DNA of 19,247 nt from an uncultured Pseudoclavibacter sp. (GTDB lineage Bacteria; Actinomycetota; Actinomycetes; Actinomycetales; Microbacteriaceae): positions 1 to 19,247 of the forward strand of contig CAMIMS010000031.1 in assembly GCA_946221025.1 (NCBI GenBank). Reading direction: 5' to 3'. A model generated the notes under the pieces. It was not told the DNA's origin and searched no databases. It saw nothing but the letters and a program-made list of their open reading frames with translations. The translations under genes were made by a program, and so were the position numbers. The stretch's first letter is position 1; the number at the start of each line of letters is the position of its first letter. Of the stretch, positions 1 through 7,175 are shown piece by piece.

Positions 1-423
1 GTGCCCGGTGAGCAGGTGCGCCGCGCGAACGCCCGCCTCCGCCTCCGGGTAAACGATGTGATGCGCGCCAATGCGCGCGAGGATCTTGCCGTGCGTGGAT
101 GAGGTGGCCTTTGCCCAAATCTGGCTCACCCCAAGGTCGGCCAGGTTCGCGGTGATGAGCACGCTCGCCTCGAGCGAGGTGCCAACGGCCACCACCGCCA
201 CCGCGAACTCCTGCGCACCGATCTGACGCAGCGCCTCGAGGTTTCGCGCATCGGCCTGCACCGCGTGCGTGACGCGCTCGGACCATTTCTGCACGAGCTG
301 CTCATCCGTGTCGATCGCGAGCACTTCGCGACCCTGGCGCTGCAGCTGCCCGGCTGTTGCCGCCCCGAACCGGCCGAGGCCGATCACGAGCACGGGCGCA
401 TCATGGGGAATTGGGTCAGCCAA
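1..423 (-). CDS. KtrA/TrkA-type K+ uptake regulatory subunit, 5' part (runs off window)
   Basis: This is the N-terminal 141 residues of a cytosolic RCK (regulator of K+ conductance) protein; the rest lies beyond base 1. The family forms a ring under a TrkH/KtrB channel and gates it by nucleotide binding. The Rossmann glycine motif VIGLGRFG lies near residues 12-19, followed by an acidic residue ending strand 2 (LAIDTDE). Later stretches match KtrA: VAVVAVG, ASVLITANLADLGV, IWAKA, and an IGAHHIVYPEAEAGVRAA segment. I chose the TTG start at 423-421 because AAAGGA lies 6 nt upstream and the Rossmann strand follows at the expected distance; the ATG at 404 is out of frame. The start overlaps the stop of the upstream channel gene by 8 nt, so the two are almost certainly translationally coupled. 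The family call is firm; choosing Ktr over Trk rests on similarity by eye. Confidence 0.9.
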   Translation of the reverse strand, partial: MADPIPHDAPVLVIGLGRFGAATAGQLQRQGREVLAIDTDEQLVQKWSERVTHAVQADARNLEALRQIGAQEFAVAVVAVGTSLEASVLITANLADLGVSQIWAKATSSTHGKILARIGAHHIVYPEAEAGVRAAHLLTGH

Positions 424-1867
424 CGATGATCCTTTCTTCGGGCAGTCGATAGAGCTGCTTGTGCTCGCTCGAAGCGAGCGCTGCGGCCATGGTCACCGTG
501 CCGACGCGGCCGAGCCACATCGCCGCCGCGAGCACGTAGCTGCCCTCCGGCGGCATCTGCTGCGTGAGCCCAGAGCTCAGACCGCAGGTCGCGAACGCGC
601 TCACGGCTTCAAAGAGGGCGACGCTCATATTCGCTCCGGTGATGATCTGCAGCAGGATCGCGACAACCGCGACGATCGTCGCCCCCCACAGCGCGACCGA
701 CACCCCGAGACGCAGCACATCGTTCGGGATGCGTCGGCCGAACACCTGCGTATCGGCAACGCCCCGTGCCTCCGAGAACGCCGCGAGAAAGAGAATCGCG
801 AGCGTGGTGACCTTGATGCCACCGGCGGTCGACGCGGAGCCGCCACCGACGAACATGAGCATCGTCATGACGGTCATCGTCGGCCCCGACACCTGACCGA
901 TATCGACAGTCGACAGTCCGCCCGAGCGGGTCATTGCCGAGAGAAAGGATGCGGTGAACGGCTGCAACCACGCCGGCTGCTCACCGAGGGTCTTCGGGTT
1001 CGAGAGCTCGAGCGCGTAAATGAGCACCGCTCCGACCACGAACAGCGCGATCGTCGTGACGAGCGTGAGCTTCGCGTGCACGGGCAGGCGCCGGCGGAAC
1101 CGCATCCACCGCCACAGCGCGAAGATCACGGGGAACCCGATGCTGCCGAGGAACACGGCCGCCATGAGGCATCCGAGCATCCACACATCGCTCGCAAACG
1201 GTGTCAGCCCTTCCGTGTTCGGCGTGAAACCGGTGTTCGTGAAGGCGGACGCGGCGTAGTAGAAGCTGTCGAGCGCGGCCGTCACGGGGTCGTTGCCGGC
1301 GGCGAGCAGGCTCGGGTAGATGAGCACGGCCACGACCGTTTCGATCGCGAGGAGCGAAACCGCGACGGTCGTCAGCATCCCACCGATTTCGCCGAGGCCC
1401 ACCGCCTGCGATTCGGCAACCGGTCCCGCGTGGAGGCGCAGCGAGTTCGAGTCGCTCGCGGCCATTAGGCGTTGGCGAAGCCCGAGGCGCCGGGTGACCA
1501 CCGCGCCCATGATGCTCGCGACCGTCAGCACACCGATTGCGCCGACTTCGAGCCCGATGAACACGAGCACATTGCCGAACGGCGACCAGTAGGTCGACAT
1601 GTCCACGACGCTCAGCCCCGTCACGCAGATTGTTGAGACCGCGGTGAACAGCGCCACGTGAAACGGCGTCACCTCGCCCGCGTCATTGGCGATTGGCAGC
1701 GAGAGCAGGAGCGTCCACAGCGCGATGATGAACGTGAACACGATCACCGCGAAGCGCGGGGGCGAGTGGTGCGCGAACTCGTCTACACGGCTTCGCCAGC
1801 GCTGCGCGATGCTCGATCGTCGCGGAAACATGCGCGCGACGGGCGAGGCGTAATCGCCGAGGCCCAT
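416..1867 (-). CDS. TrkH/KtrB-family potassium channel/transporter subunit
   Basis: This 483-aa polytopic inner-membrane protein is the ion-conducting subunit of a Ktr/Trk K+ uptake system. The fold has four M1-P-M2 repeats, each with a selectivity-filter glycine. Filter-like segments are visible: STICVTGLS (about residue 80), FTNTGFTP (about 210), TRSGGLSTVD (about 315) and FATCGLSSGL (about 425). The loop GGGSASTAGGIKVTT before the last repeat is typical of KtrB/TrkH. The first membrane segment begins near residue 40, after a basic cytosolic N-terminus. The length suits KtrB (about 450 aa) better with a short extension. The ATG at 1867 is preceded by AAGGAG, 4 nt away. The ktrA-like gene follows with an 8-nt overlap, giving a two-gene operon. 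The family call is very firm. Confidence 0.95.
   Translation of the reverse strand: MGLGDYASPVARMFPRRSSIAQRWRSRVDEFAHHSPPRFAVIVFTFIIALWTLLLSLPIANDAGEVTPFHVALFTAVSTICVTGLSVVDMSTYWSPFGNVLVFIGLEVGAIGVLTVASIMGAVVTRRLGLRQRLMAASDSNSLRLHAGPVAESQAVGLGEIGGMLTTVAVSLLAIETVVAVLIYPSLLAAGNDPVTAALDSFYYAASAFTNTGFTPNTEGLTPFASDVWMLGCLMAAVFLGSIGFPVIFALWRWMRFRRRLPVHAKLTLVTTIALFVVGAVLIYALELSNPKTLGEQPAWLQPFTASFLSAMTRSGGLSTVDIGQVSGPTMTVMTMLMFVGGGSASTAGGIKVTTLAILFLAAFSEARGVADTQVFGRRIPNDVLRLGVSVALWGATIVAVVAILLQIITGANMSVALFEAVSAFATCGLSSGLTQQMPPEGSYVLAAAMWLGRVGTVTMAAALASSEHKQLYRLPEERIIVG
430..435 (-). promoter_or_regulatory. Shine-Dalgarno deciding a TTG start (ktrA-like gene)
   Basis: On the minus strand AAAGGA lies exactly 6 nt before TTG at 423-421, inside the last codons of the channel gene. 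No ATG or GTG in the right frame is nearby, so this site supports the rare TTG start. Confidence 0.7.
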
Positions 1868-2003
1868 GAAGCTCCTTGGGGATTCGGCCGGTGGGTCCGA
1901 GCCGTGACCAGGTCATGCTAGACCCGCGTGGCGCTCTCGGTAGAGTGCTTTACCCTGCCAGTCCGCGTGTCAAGCCTTCCCGCGCGTGTCGGAAACCTTG
2001 GTG

Positions 2004-2033
2004 TTGTCTCACCTGGCCCATTGGCAATATGCT
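2004..2033 (+). promoter_or_regulatory. Candidate promoter for the HTH gene
   Basis: TTGTCT (2004-2009) and TATGCT (2028-2033) are separated by 18 bp and lie 72 nt upstream of the HTH start. This is the only reasonable -35/-10 pair in the 238-bp gap between the divergent channel and HTH genes. It is read by eye, so it remains tentative. Confidence 0.4.
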
Positions 2034-2105
2034 TCACACGCAAACCACGCATCCCAGCCGACCGCGCCGCACGAGCTCGACAACCCCAGAAGGAACCGGA
2101 TCTCA

Positions 2106-2318
2106 ATGCCGAACGACCTGTCCGACATCCGATTTCTCACGGTGGCTGAAGTCGCCGAGCTCATGCGCGTGTCGAAGATGACCGTTTACCGCATGGTGCA
2201 CTCGGGTGAGCTGCCGGCGGTGCGGTTTGGTCGGTCGTTCCGGGTGCCCGAGTCGGCTGTCGTTGACGCGATCGACCAGGCCGGCCGCGACGTGACCGGC
2301 GAGCAGCACACCGCCTAG
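2106..2318 (+). CDS. Excisionase-like (MerR/BldC-type) helix-turn-helix DNA-binding protein
   Basis: This 70-aa protein is essentially one winged HTH domain of the excisionase/MerR type. The core reads LTVAEVAELMRVSKMTVYR (residues 11-29), containing helix-turn-helix 1-2, followed by a wing (GELPAVRFGRSFRVPESAV) and a short acidic tail. In Actinobacteria close homologues (Rv0500A in M. tuberculosis, by recall) sit directly before the bS22 gene, as here. It probably acts as a small transcriptional regulator; its targets are unknown. I chose ATG 2106 rather than the in-frame upstream start at 1986 because the domain begins here. AGAAGGAA (2088-2095) and GGA (2098-2100) lie just upstream, although the spacing of the stronger site (11 nt) is long. 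The family call is firm and the function inferred. Confidence 0.88.
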   Translation: MPNDLSDIRFLTVAEVAELMRVSKMTVYRMVHSGELPAVRFGRSFRVPESAVVDAIDQAGRDVTGEQHTA

Positions 2319-2378
2319 CGCGAACCGGCCCCGCCCGGATGCATCGCCTGCTCCCGTGGTGGGGCGGCGCGTGGCGTG

Positions 2379-2384
2379 TAGAAT
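2379..2384 (+). promoter_or_regulatory. Candidate -10 element for bS22
   Basis: TAGAAT lies about 60 nt upstream of the bS22 start in an otherwise GC-rich gap. No clear -35 is visible. It would give bS22 its own transcript with a leader of about 50 nt carrying the AAAGGA ribosome site at 2431-2436, besides any readthrough from the HTH gene. Confidence 0.4.
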
Positions 2385-2442
2385 AGCCGGATGGGCATCG
2401 GGTGGCTGACCGCCCCGCGCCTCATCGACCAAAGGAAAAACA

Positions 2443-2541
2443 ATGGGTTCAGTAGTCAAGAAGCGCCGCAAGCGCATGGCGAAGAAGAAGCACCGCAAGC
2501 TGCTTCGCAAGACTCGCCACCAGCGTCGAAACAAGAAGTAG
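2443..2541 (+). CDS. 30S ribosomal protein bS22 (32 aa, AURKAIP1/COX24 domain)
   Basis: This tiny gene encodes 32 residues beginning MGSVVKKRRKRMAKKKHRKL and ending RRNKK, so more than half are Lys or Arg. It matches the actinobacterial AURKAIP1/COX24-domain peptide (Rv0500B in M. tuberculosis, by recall) that ribosome structures of mycobacteria placed on the small subunit as bS22. It lies buried in rRNA near the decoding region, which fits the extreme basic composition. AAAGGA (2431-2436) sits 6 nt before the ATG. The HTH gene upstream and a strong hairpin terminator downstream frame it. Its shortness makes it easy for automated gene finders to miss. The identification rests on near-complete similarity to the family sequence. 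Confidence 0.93.
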   Translation: MGSVVKKRRKRMAKKKHRKLLRKTRHQRRNKK

Positions 2542-2559
2542 ACGCGCACGCATAGCTCA

Positions 2560-2591
2560 CAGCGCCGATGCCCTCGGCGCTGTTTGCGTTT
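2560..2591 (+). terminator. Intrinsic terminator after bS22
   Basis: A perfect 9-bp stem, CAGCGCCGA (2560-2568) and TCGGCGCTG (2574-2582), encloses a 5-nt loop. It is followed by TTTGCGTTT, an interrupted T tract. It begins 19 nt after the bS22 stop and separates that unit from nhaA. Confidence 0.8.
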
Positions 2592-2647
2592 GAGCGCCCG
2601 GGCATCCGCGCCGCGCTCGCGGCACACGACTCAGAGAGAATTGATTC

Positions 2648-3958
2648 ATGCAGGACTCGTCAGCCCCCATGCACGGCGACGGCCAGCCCGAGCGCATCGA
2701 AGCGCCCGAGTCGCCGTCGCAACCGAAGACCGAAGATCGCAAACCGTCGGCACTGGCGTCGTTCGCGAAGGCCGTGGAAAAGCCGGCGGTCTCCGGCGGC
2801 ATTCTCATCGGGGCGACCCTGCTGGCGCTGCTGCTCGCGAACTTTCCCGTCGAAGCGGTCCGCAACCTCTACGACACGATCGCGCACGCCGAGATCGGCA
2901 TTCCGCACGTGGTGGAAATGTCGGTCAAGCACTGGGCATCGGATGCGGTGCTCGCGATCTTCTTCTTCGTCGTGGGGCTTGAGCTCAAGCGCGAGTTTGA
3001 AACGGGCGCACTGAAAGACCCGGCCACCGCGGCCCTCCCGATCGTTGCCGCGGTCGCGGGCATGGTGGTGCCGGCGGCCATTTACATCGGCGTCATCGCC
3101 GTCTCGGGTGTCGATGCGATGCACGGATGGGCGGTGCCCGTCGCGACCGATATCGCCTTCGCGGTCGCGGTGCTCACCACCCTCGGGCCGAAGCTTCCGG
3201 CGGCGCTTCGAACATTCCTCCTCACCCTCGCGGTGATGGATGACCTGCTCGCGATCCTCATCATCGCGCTGTTCTACAGCCAGGGGCTCGAACCCCTGTG
3301 GTTCATCCCGATGGTGGCCGCGCTTGGCCTGTTCGCCGTGTTCGTGCAGAGCAAGAAGCCGAGCCCGACCGTGCTCATCGTGCTGGGCGTGCTCACCTGG
3401 TGGTGCATGTGGCGTTCCGGTGTGCATGCCACCATTTCGGCGGTGCTGATGGGGCTGCTCGTGCCCGCGGAGCCAAAGGATGGCCGCCAGCCGCGAGCCT
3501 CGAAGTACGAGCACGTCTGGTCGCCGATTTCGAACGCCATCGCGCTGCCGATCTTCGCGTTCTTCGCGGCGGGTGTGCCGATTCAGATTGGGGGCGAGAC
3601 TGAGACGCCCGGCGGTACCGCCGTCATGCTCGCGGTGTTCCTGGGTCTCTTCATCGGAAAACCGGTCGGCATTGCGCTCAGCGTCATGCTGTTCAAACGT
3701 CTGCCCGGCTTCAATCTCGATGACGAGCTCGGCTTCCGCGAGATCGCGGTGGTCGGCATGGTCGCCGGTATCGGTTTCACCGTGTCGCTGCTGATCGGCG
3801 ACCTCGCGTTCCGCGAGCACCCCGACCTCCAGATCCAGGCGCAGCTCGGTGTGCTCTCCGGCTCGCTCGCCGCCGCCGTCGCCGGTGCAATCGGGGCGGC
3901 GCTGCTCAATCGCCGCTACGCTCATCCAAAGCGAGCGACCGCGAAAAGGGGAGCGTGA
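2648..3958 (+). CDS. nhaA: Na+/H+ antiporter NhaA
   Basis: This 436-aa inner-membrane antiporter exports Na+ (or Li+) in exchange for protons and contributes to pH and salt homeostasis. Family signatures are clear: FFFVVGLELKREF, the VPVATDIAFAVAVLTTLGP segment, and the catalytic Asp pair in VMDDLLAI (D198-D199). Near the C-terminus are the FFAAGVPI, GKPVGI and GMVAGIGFTVSLLIG blocks. About 12 membrane segments are expected. The first 45 residues form a polar cytosolic extension absent from the E. coli protein (388 aa). The ATG at 2648 has no good Shine-Dalgarno; only AGAGAGAA lies nearby. The stop overlaps the next gene's ATG (TGATG), so the two are coupled. The annotation is very secure; only the start is uncertain. 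Confidence 0.96.
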   Translation: MQDSSAPMHGDGQPERIEAPESPSQPKTEDRKPSALASFAKAVEKPAVSGGILIGATLLALLLANFPVEAVRNLYDTIAHAEIGIPHVVEMSVKHWASDAVLAIFFFVVGLELKREFETGALKDPATAALPIVAAVAGMVVPAAIYIGVIAVSGVDAMHGWAVPVATDIAFAVAVLTTLGPKLPAALRTFLLTLAVMDDLLAILIIALFYSQGLEPLWFIPMVAALGLFAVFVQSKKPSPTVLIVLGVLTWWCMWRSGVHATISAVLMGLLVPAEPKDGRQPRASKYEHVWSPISNAIALPIFAFFAAGVPIQIGGETETPGGTAVMLAVFLGLFIGKPVGIALSVMLFKRLPGFNLDDELGFREIAVVGMVAGIGFTVSLLIGDLAFREHPDLQIQAQLGVLSGSLAAAVAGAIGAALLNRRYAHPKRATAKRGA

Positions 3959-4281
3959 TGCGACGAACTCCATTCAATGAGGGGCGAGGGGGCCCCGGCC
4001 CGTACCGCGTGATCGACCTCTACGAGCGCCCCGGCTGCCACCTGTGCGAAGACATGCGCGAAAACGTCGAGCGGGCCTCGAAAACGGTCGCCTCGAAGGT
4101 GCGCATTCACAACGTGGATGAGAACGAGGAGCTCCGCGCGAAGTACGGCGAGTTCGTGCCGGTCCTCGTCATCGACGGCGAGCAGTTCGCGCAGTACCGC
4201 GTCGACTACGACGAGCTCGTCACGGCCCTGCGGGGTCGCGGCGCGGGCACGTCGGCGCCCGCTCCCTCGCAGCTCGACTAG
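3958..4281 (+). CDS. Glutaredoxin-like thiol-disulfide protein (CxxC)
   Basis: This 107-aa cytosolic protein has a thioredoxin fold of the short glutaredoxin-like (DUF836-type) family. The first strand VIDLYERPGC leads to the redox motif C27-H-L-C30, followed by a helix. The cis-Pro strand reads GEFVPVLVIDG. No signal peptide or membrane segment is present. The ATG at 3958 overlaps the nhaA stop by one base, and AGGGGAG lies about 5 nt upstream; a GTG at 3955 is an alternative that adds one residue but would sit too close to the ribosome site. Coupling to nhaA is clear, but a functional link is only inferred. Its partner thiol and substrates are unknown. The C-terminal 15 residues are Ala/Pro/Ser-rich. 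Confidence 0.88.
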   Translation: MRRTPFNEGRGGPGPYRVIDLYERPGCHLCEDMRENVERASKTVASKVRIHNVDENEELRAKYGEFVPVLVIDGEQFAQYRVDYDELVTALRGRGAGTSAPAPSQLD

Positions 4282-4294
4282 CGCCCGAGGCTCG

Positions 4295-5125
4295 TCACGC
4301 GCCCGACCAGCCGGACGAGGCGATCGACAGGAACAGCACGATGATCACCGTGTTGAAGGCGAACGCGAGCACGGCGTTCAGCGTCACCCAGCGCCTGGCC
4401 GACGCGGATGCGGTCATCACATCCGAGGTGCTGAACGTCGTTCCCACCTGCACGGCCGTGTAGAGAAAATCACTGAGTTCCACGTCGTCGTCACCGTGAA
4501 ACTCGAAGGCTTCGTCGTCGGCCCACAGCCGCATGTACTTCACCGCGAATGTGCTGATCACGACGAGCCAGCAGCTGATGATGACGATCAATGCGGCGAT
4601 CAGTGACCCTGCGACGTTGCGGGACTCAGGTGCTCCAATGAACATGATCACCACGCCTAGGCAGATGATCGCGCTCCATACCGGCAGCGAAACGTTGTCC
4701 ATCAGTGCCAAGCGCAGCCACACGCCAGACTTGTCCGAACCGCGCGAGGATGCGCGGACCAGTTGACGCAGGCGGTCTCCGGATGCGCGCCGAAACGCCA
4801 GCCAGGTCGATAGGCCATAGACGACGCAAAACGTGGCCTCGCCGATCGCGAGACTCCACAGGCCGATGGCCAGGTTTGCATACGGGATCAACGCGAGGTC
4901 CGGCGTGAAGAAGGTCTCGAGATAAAACTCCGGAAACAGCAGGATGAGCGCGAAGACGCCAGCGGTCTGCATGAATATCGTCAAGAGGAACGAGATGCCG
5001 AGACGCCACACGTCCCGGTGCATTCGGCGCACGCGAACCGGGCCGCCCGTAGCACCGGTGCTCCCAAGAAGTGATCGCGCCCCTCTGGGCTCGGGTGCAC
5101 CTCCCGCGGGCTCGTTCACGCTCAT
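4295..5125 (-). CDS. DUF1345 integral membrane protein
   Basis: This 276-aa protein has about five membrane segments. The C-terminal block LSDFLYTAVQVGTTFSTSDV, a polar linker, and AFAFNTVIIVLFLSIA are the DUF1345 signature. Hydrophobic stretches lie at about residues 40-66, 82-108, 148-168, 172-195 and 250-270. The first 38 residues are polar and rich in Gly, Pro and Arg. The conserved segment resembles a channel pore loop, but function in this family has not been established to my knowledge. The start at 5125 has no clear Shine-Dalgarno; a second ATG at 5023, just before the first membrane segment, is possible. The gene lies 30 bp after aspS on the same strand and may share its transcript. 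It converges on the glutaredoxin gene with a 13-bp gap. Confidence 0.85.
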   Translation of the reverse strand: MSVNEPAGGAPEPRGARSLLGSTGATGGPVRVRRMHRDVWRLGISFLLTIFMQTAGVFALILLFPEFYLETFFTPDLALIPYANLAIGLWSLAIGEATFCVVYGLSTWLAFRRASGDRLRQLVRASSRGSDKSGVWLRLALMDNVSLPVWSAIICLGVVIMFIGAPESRNVAGSLIAALIVIISCWLVVISTFAVKYMRLWADDEAFEFHGDDDVELSDFLYTAVQVGTTFSTSDVMTASASARRWVTLNAVLAFAFNTVIIVLFLSIASSGWSGA

Positions 5126-5155
5126 CCTGCGAACCGGTTTTAGCCGGTGAGTCGA

Positions 5156-6466
5156 CTACGGCTTCAGGCGGTTCGGGCCGCGGAACAGGAACGTCACCTC
5201 GCGCAGGTTCGGCTGGTGCAGCATGAGCATCATCATGCGCGCAAGACCCGCGCCGAAGCCGCCGTGCGGGGGCGCGCCGTAGCGGAAGAAGTCGAGGTAG
5301 AAGCTCAGCTCATCCAGGTCCATGCCCTTCTCGAGCGCCTGCGCCTCGATGCGCTCGAGGCGGTGCTCGCGCTGGGCGCCGGTGGTGATTTCCACACCGT
5401 TCCACACGAGGTCGTAACTCTTGGTGAGCGTCGAATCGTCCTCGTGACGCATGTGGTAGAAGGGCCGGATCGAAGCCGGGTAGTCGGTGAGGAACACGAA
5501 CTCGTGCCCGTGCTTCTCGAGCACGTGGCGTCCGATCATGCGCTCGCCCTCCGGGTCGAGGTCGAGGTCCCCGCGCTCAATGGTGTGGCCCATCTGCTGC
5601 ACGATCTCGCGCGCCTCAAGCAGCGGGATGCGCGGGAAGGGCACCTCGGGCACGACGATGTCGACATCGAAGATCTCCTTGATCTCATCGCCGTGCTGCT
5701 CCTTCACCTTCGCGATGGCGAAGCTGAGCAGCTGCTCCTGCATCTGCATGACGTCTTCGTGCGAGTCGATCCAGCTGATCTCCGCATCCACCGCCGTGAA
5801 CTCGGTGGCGTGACGCGAGGTGAACGACGGGTCGGCCCGGAATACCGGGCCGATCTCGAAAATGCGGCCGAGCCCTGCGGACTGCGCCATCTGCTTGAAG
5901 AACTGGGGGCTCTGCGCGAGGTAGGCGGGGCGGTCGAAGTAGTCGACCTTGAACAGCTCCGCGCGCGACTCCGAGGCCGAGGCCATGAGCTTCGGGGTGA
6001 AGATCTCGACGAAGCCGTGCTCGATCCACCAGGTGCGAAGCGCGTGCGTGAAGGTCGTCTGCACGCGGAACATGAGCTGGTTGCGTGCCGTGCGCAGGTC
6101 GAGGAAGCGCCAGTCGAGGCGCTTATCGATCGAGGTGTCATCGGCGATCGGGGTCTCGGGAAGCGCGAGCGACTCGACCGTCAGCTCGTCGATCTTCACC
6201 TCGATGCCGCCGAGCTTCACGCGCTCGTCGTGCTTGAGCTCACCGCGCACGGTGAGCATCGACCCCTGCGACAGGCCCGAAATCTGGTCGCTGATCGCCT
6301 CGCGGCCTTCGCTTCGCGGGTTCACCAGCTGCAGCGCACCGGATTCATCGCGCAGCACGATGAACTGCACTTTCTTCTGGTCGCGAACCGTGTCCACCCA
6401 TCCCTGAACGGTCACGGGTCCGTCGGCGTGGTCGGCGAGCTGAGAAATAAGGATGCGATCAGTCAC
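5156..6466 (-). CDS. aspS: Aspartyl-tRNA synthetase, archaeal/non-discriminating type
   Basis: This 436-aa class II synthetase charges tRNA-Asp, and possibly tRNA-Asn, with aspartate. An N-terminal OB-fold anticodon domain (residues 1-100, with VQGWVDTVRDQKKVQFIVLR) is followed by the catalytic domain. Motif 2 reads FRADPSFTSRHATEF and motif 3 GGFGAGLARMMML; LAQSPQFFKQM is also diagnostic. The protein lacks the GAD insertion and so is far shorter than bacterial-type AspRS (about 590 aa); it matches the archaeal-type enzyme found in many Micrococcales. I chose GTG 6466: residues upstream do not resemble the family, and a -10 hexamer sits 6 nt before this codon, implying a leaderless mRNA. If the enzyme is non-discriminating, GatCAB must convert Asp-tRNA-Asn; those genes are not in this window. 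Confidence 0.95.
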   Translation of the reverse strand: MTDRILISQLADHADGPVTVQGWVDTVRDQKKVQFIVLRDESGALQLVNPRSEGREAISDQISGLSQGSMLTVRGELKHDERVKLGGIEVKIDELTVESLALPETPIADDTSIDKRLDWRFLDLRTARNQLMFRVQTTFTHALRTWWIEHGFVEIFTPKLMASASESRAELFKVDYFDRPAYLAQSPQFFKQMAQSAGLGRIFEIGPVFRADPSFTSRHATEFTAVDAEISWIDSHEDVMQMQEQLLSFAIAKVKEQHGDEIKEIFDVDIVVPEVPFPRIPLLEAREIVQQMGHTIERGDLDLDPEGERMIGRHVLEKHGHEFVFLTDYPASIRPFYHMRHEDDSTLTKSYDLVWNGVEITTGAQREHRLERIEAQALEKGMDLDELSFYLDFFRYGAPPHGGFGAGLARMMMLMLHQPNLREVTFLFRGPNRLKP

Positions 6467-6472
6467 CCGGCC

Positions 6473-6478
6473 AGGGTA
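6473..6478 (-). promoter_or_regulatory. -10 element of leaderless aspS promoter
   Basis: On the minus strand TACCCT is followed by 6 nt (GGCCGG) and then the aspS GTG, placing the start codon at +1. There is no Shine-Dalgarno and no convincing -35. TACCCT fits the actinobacterial TANNNT consensus. Confidence 0.6.
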
Positions 6479-6514
6479 CCCGGCAGCCTCAGCGCATCTC
6501 ACCGCGCGAAACCG

Positions 6515-6520
6515 TACGAT
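6515..6520 (+). promoter_or_regulatory. -10 element of leaderless promoter for the phosphatase/ccs operon
   Basis: TACGAT lies 7 nt before the ATG at 6528, with no Shine-Dalgarno between, so transcription should start at or next to the A of ATG. It is back to back with the aspS promoter. The extended word TACGATTC recurs before menA. Confidence 0.65.
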
Positions 6521-6527
6521 TCGGCGC

Positions 6528-7175
6528 ATGTCGTCGCAGCGCATCCTTCTGGTTCGTCACGGAGAGGTCGAAAACCCGGGAGGTGTGCTCTATGAGCGGC
6601 TCGATGGATTCGGGTTGAGCGAGCGCGGGCACCGCATGGCCGCCCTCGCTGCCGACGACATCGCGGGTGCAGGGCTCCGCGAGCCCCTCCTCATCACCTC
6701 GCCACTGCAGCGCACCCGCGAATCCGCCGCGCCGATCGCCGCGGCGCTTGGTGTTCAGCCGGATGCGGATGAGCGCGTCATCGAGCCGTGGAACCGCTTT
6801 GCCGGCAAACGGATGCGGGGAGGCGCCGCCGCGTGGAAGCAGCCTCGCGCGTGGCGGTACCTCGTGAACCCGCTGAAGCCGAGCTGGGGCGAGCCGTACC
6901 GGCAGATCGCGAACCGCATGCTCGAGGCGATGCGGGATGCGGCCGACCGCGCAGAAGGGCGCGATGTTATCGTGGTGACGCACCAGCTGCCCATTTGGAT
7001 GGTTCACCGCCACCTCGATGGAAAACCGCTCGTGCACAACCCCACTACGCGTCGATGCGCGCTCTCCAGCATCACGGAATTCGAAACCGTCGGCGACACC
7101 GGCTTCGCAGAGGTCGATTACCGCGAGCCAGCGGCGGCCGAGCTGCACGACGCGACCGACCAGGGAGCCGTTTGA
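6528..7175 (+). CDS. Histidine phosphatase (phosphoglycerate mutase-like) family protein
   Basis: This 215-aa cytosolic enzyme belongs to the histidine phosphatase superfamily. The catalytic RHG motif (R10-H11-G12) lies in RILLVRHGEVENP. TSPLQRTRESA carries the second arginine, and VVTHQLP carries the second histidine. The substrate cannot be told; the family includes cofactor-dependent mutases and broad phosphatases, and this member is not glycolytic GpmA by sequence. A homologue heads the cytochrome c maturation operon in mycobacteria too (Rv0525, by recall), so the pairing is conserved but unexplained. ATG 6528 is preferred over an upstream in-frame start at 6453 because the family begins here and a -10 hexamer lies 7 nt upstream. 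The stop overlaps the TTG start of resA. Confidence 0.9.
   Translation: MSSQRILLVRHGEVENPGGVLYERLDGFGLSERGHRMAALAADDIAGAGLREPLLITSPLQRTRESAAPIAAALGVQPDADERVIEPWNRFAGKRMRGGAAAWKQPRAWRYLVNPLKPSWGEPYRQIANRMLEAMRDAADRAEGRDVIVVTHQLPIWMVHRHLDGKPLVHNPTTRRCALSSITEFETVGDTGFAEVDYREPAAAELHDATDQGAV

Noticed and set aside
269..1468. Long plus-strand open frame opposite the K+ channel genes
   Set aside because: Its Arg/His/Glu-rich translation has no domain, and it mirrors the codon structure of the well-supported minus-strand channel gene. Similar mirror frames lie opposite nhaA (2660-3973), aspS (5147-6595) and menB (12691-14277).
1964..1990. Direct repeat CGCGTGTC (1964-1971 and 1983-1990) as a regulator site upstream of the HTH gene
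   Set aside because: There are only two 8-bp GC-rich copies, spaced 19 bp, not a whole number of helical turns. The evidence is too thin for a binding-site call.
1986..2105. 40-residue extension of the HTH protein
   Set aside because: It spans the candidate promoter and a ribosome site, and homologues start at or close to the ATG at 2106.
2636..2641. GAGAAT, 6 nt before the nhaA start, as another leaderless -10
   Set aside because: It lacks the essential first T of TANNNT, and the overlapping AGAGAGAA could equally be a poor ribosome site, so I did not count it.
5128..5150. ACCGG...CCGGT hairpin between aspS and the DUF1345 gene as a terminator
   Set aside because: The stem has only 5 bp and no T tract in the aspS direction, and the 30-bp gap fits readthrough into the DUF1345 gene.
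6467..6544. 26-residue N-terminal extension of AspRS
   Set aside because: It would overlap the start of the divergent phosphatase gene and has no similarity to the family, which begins at the GTG at 6466.
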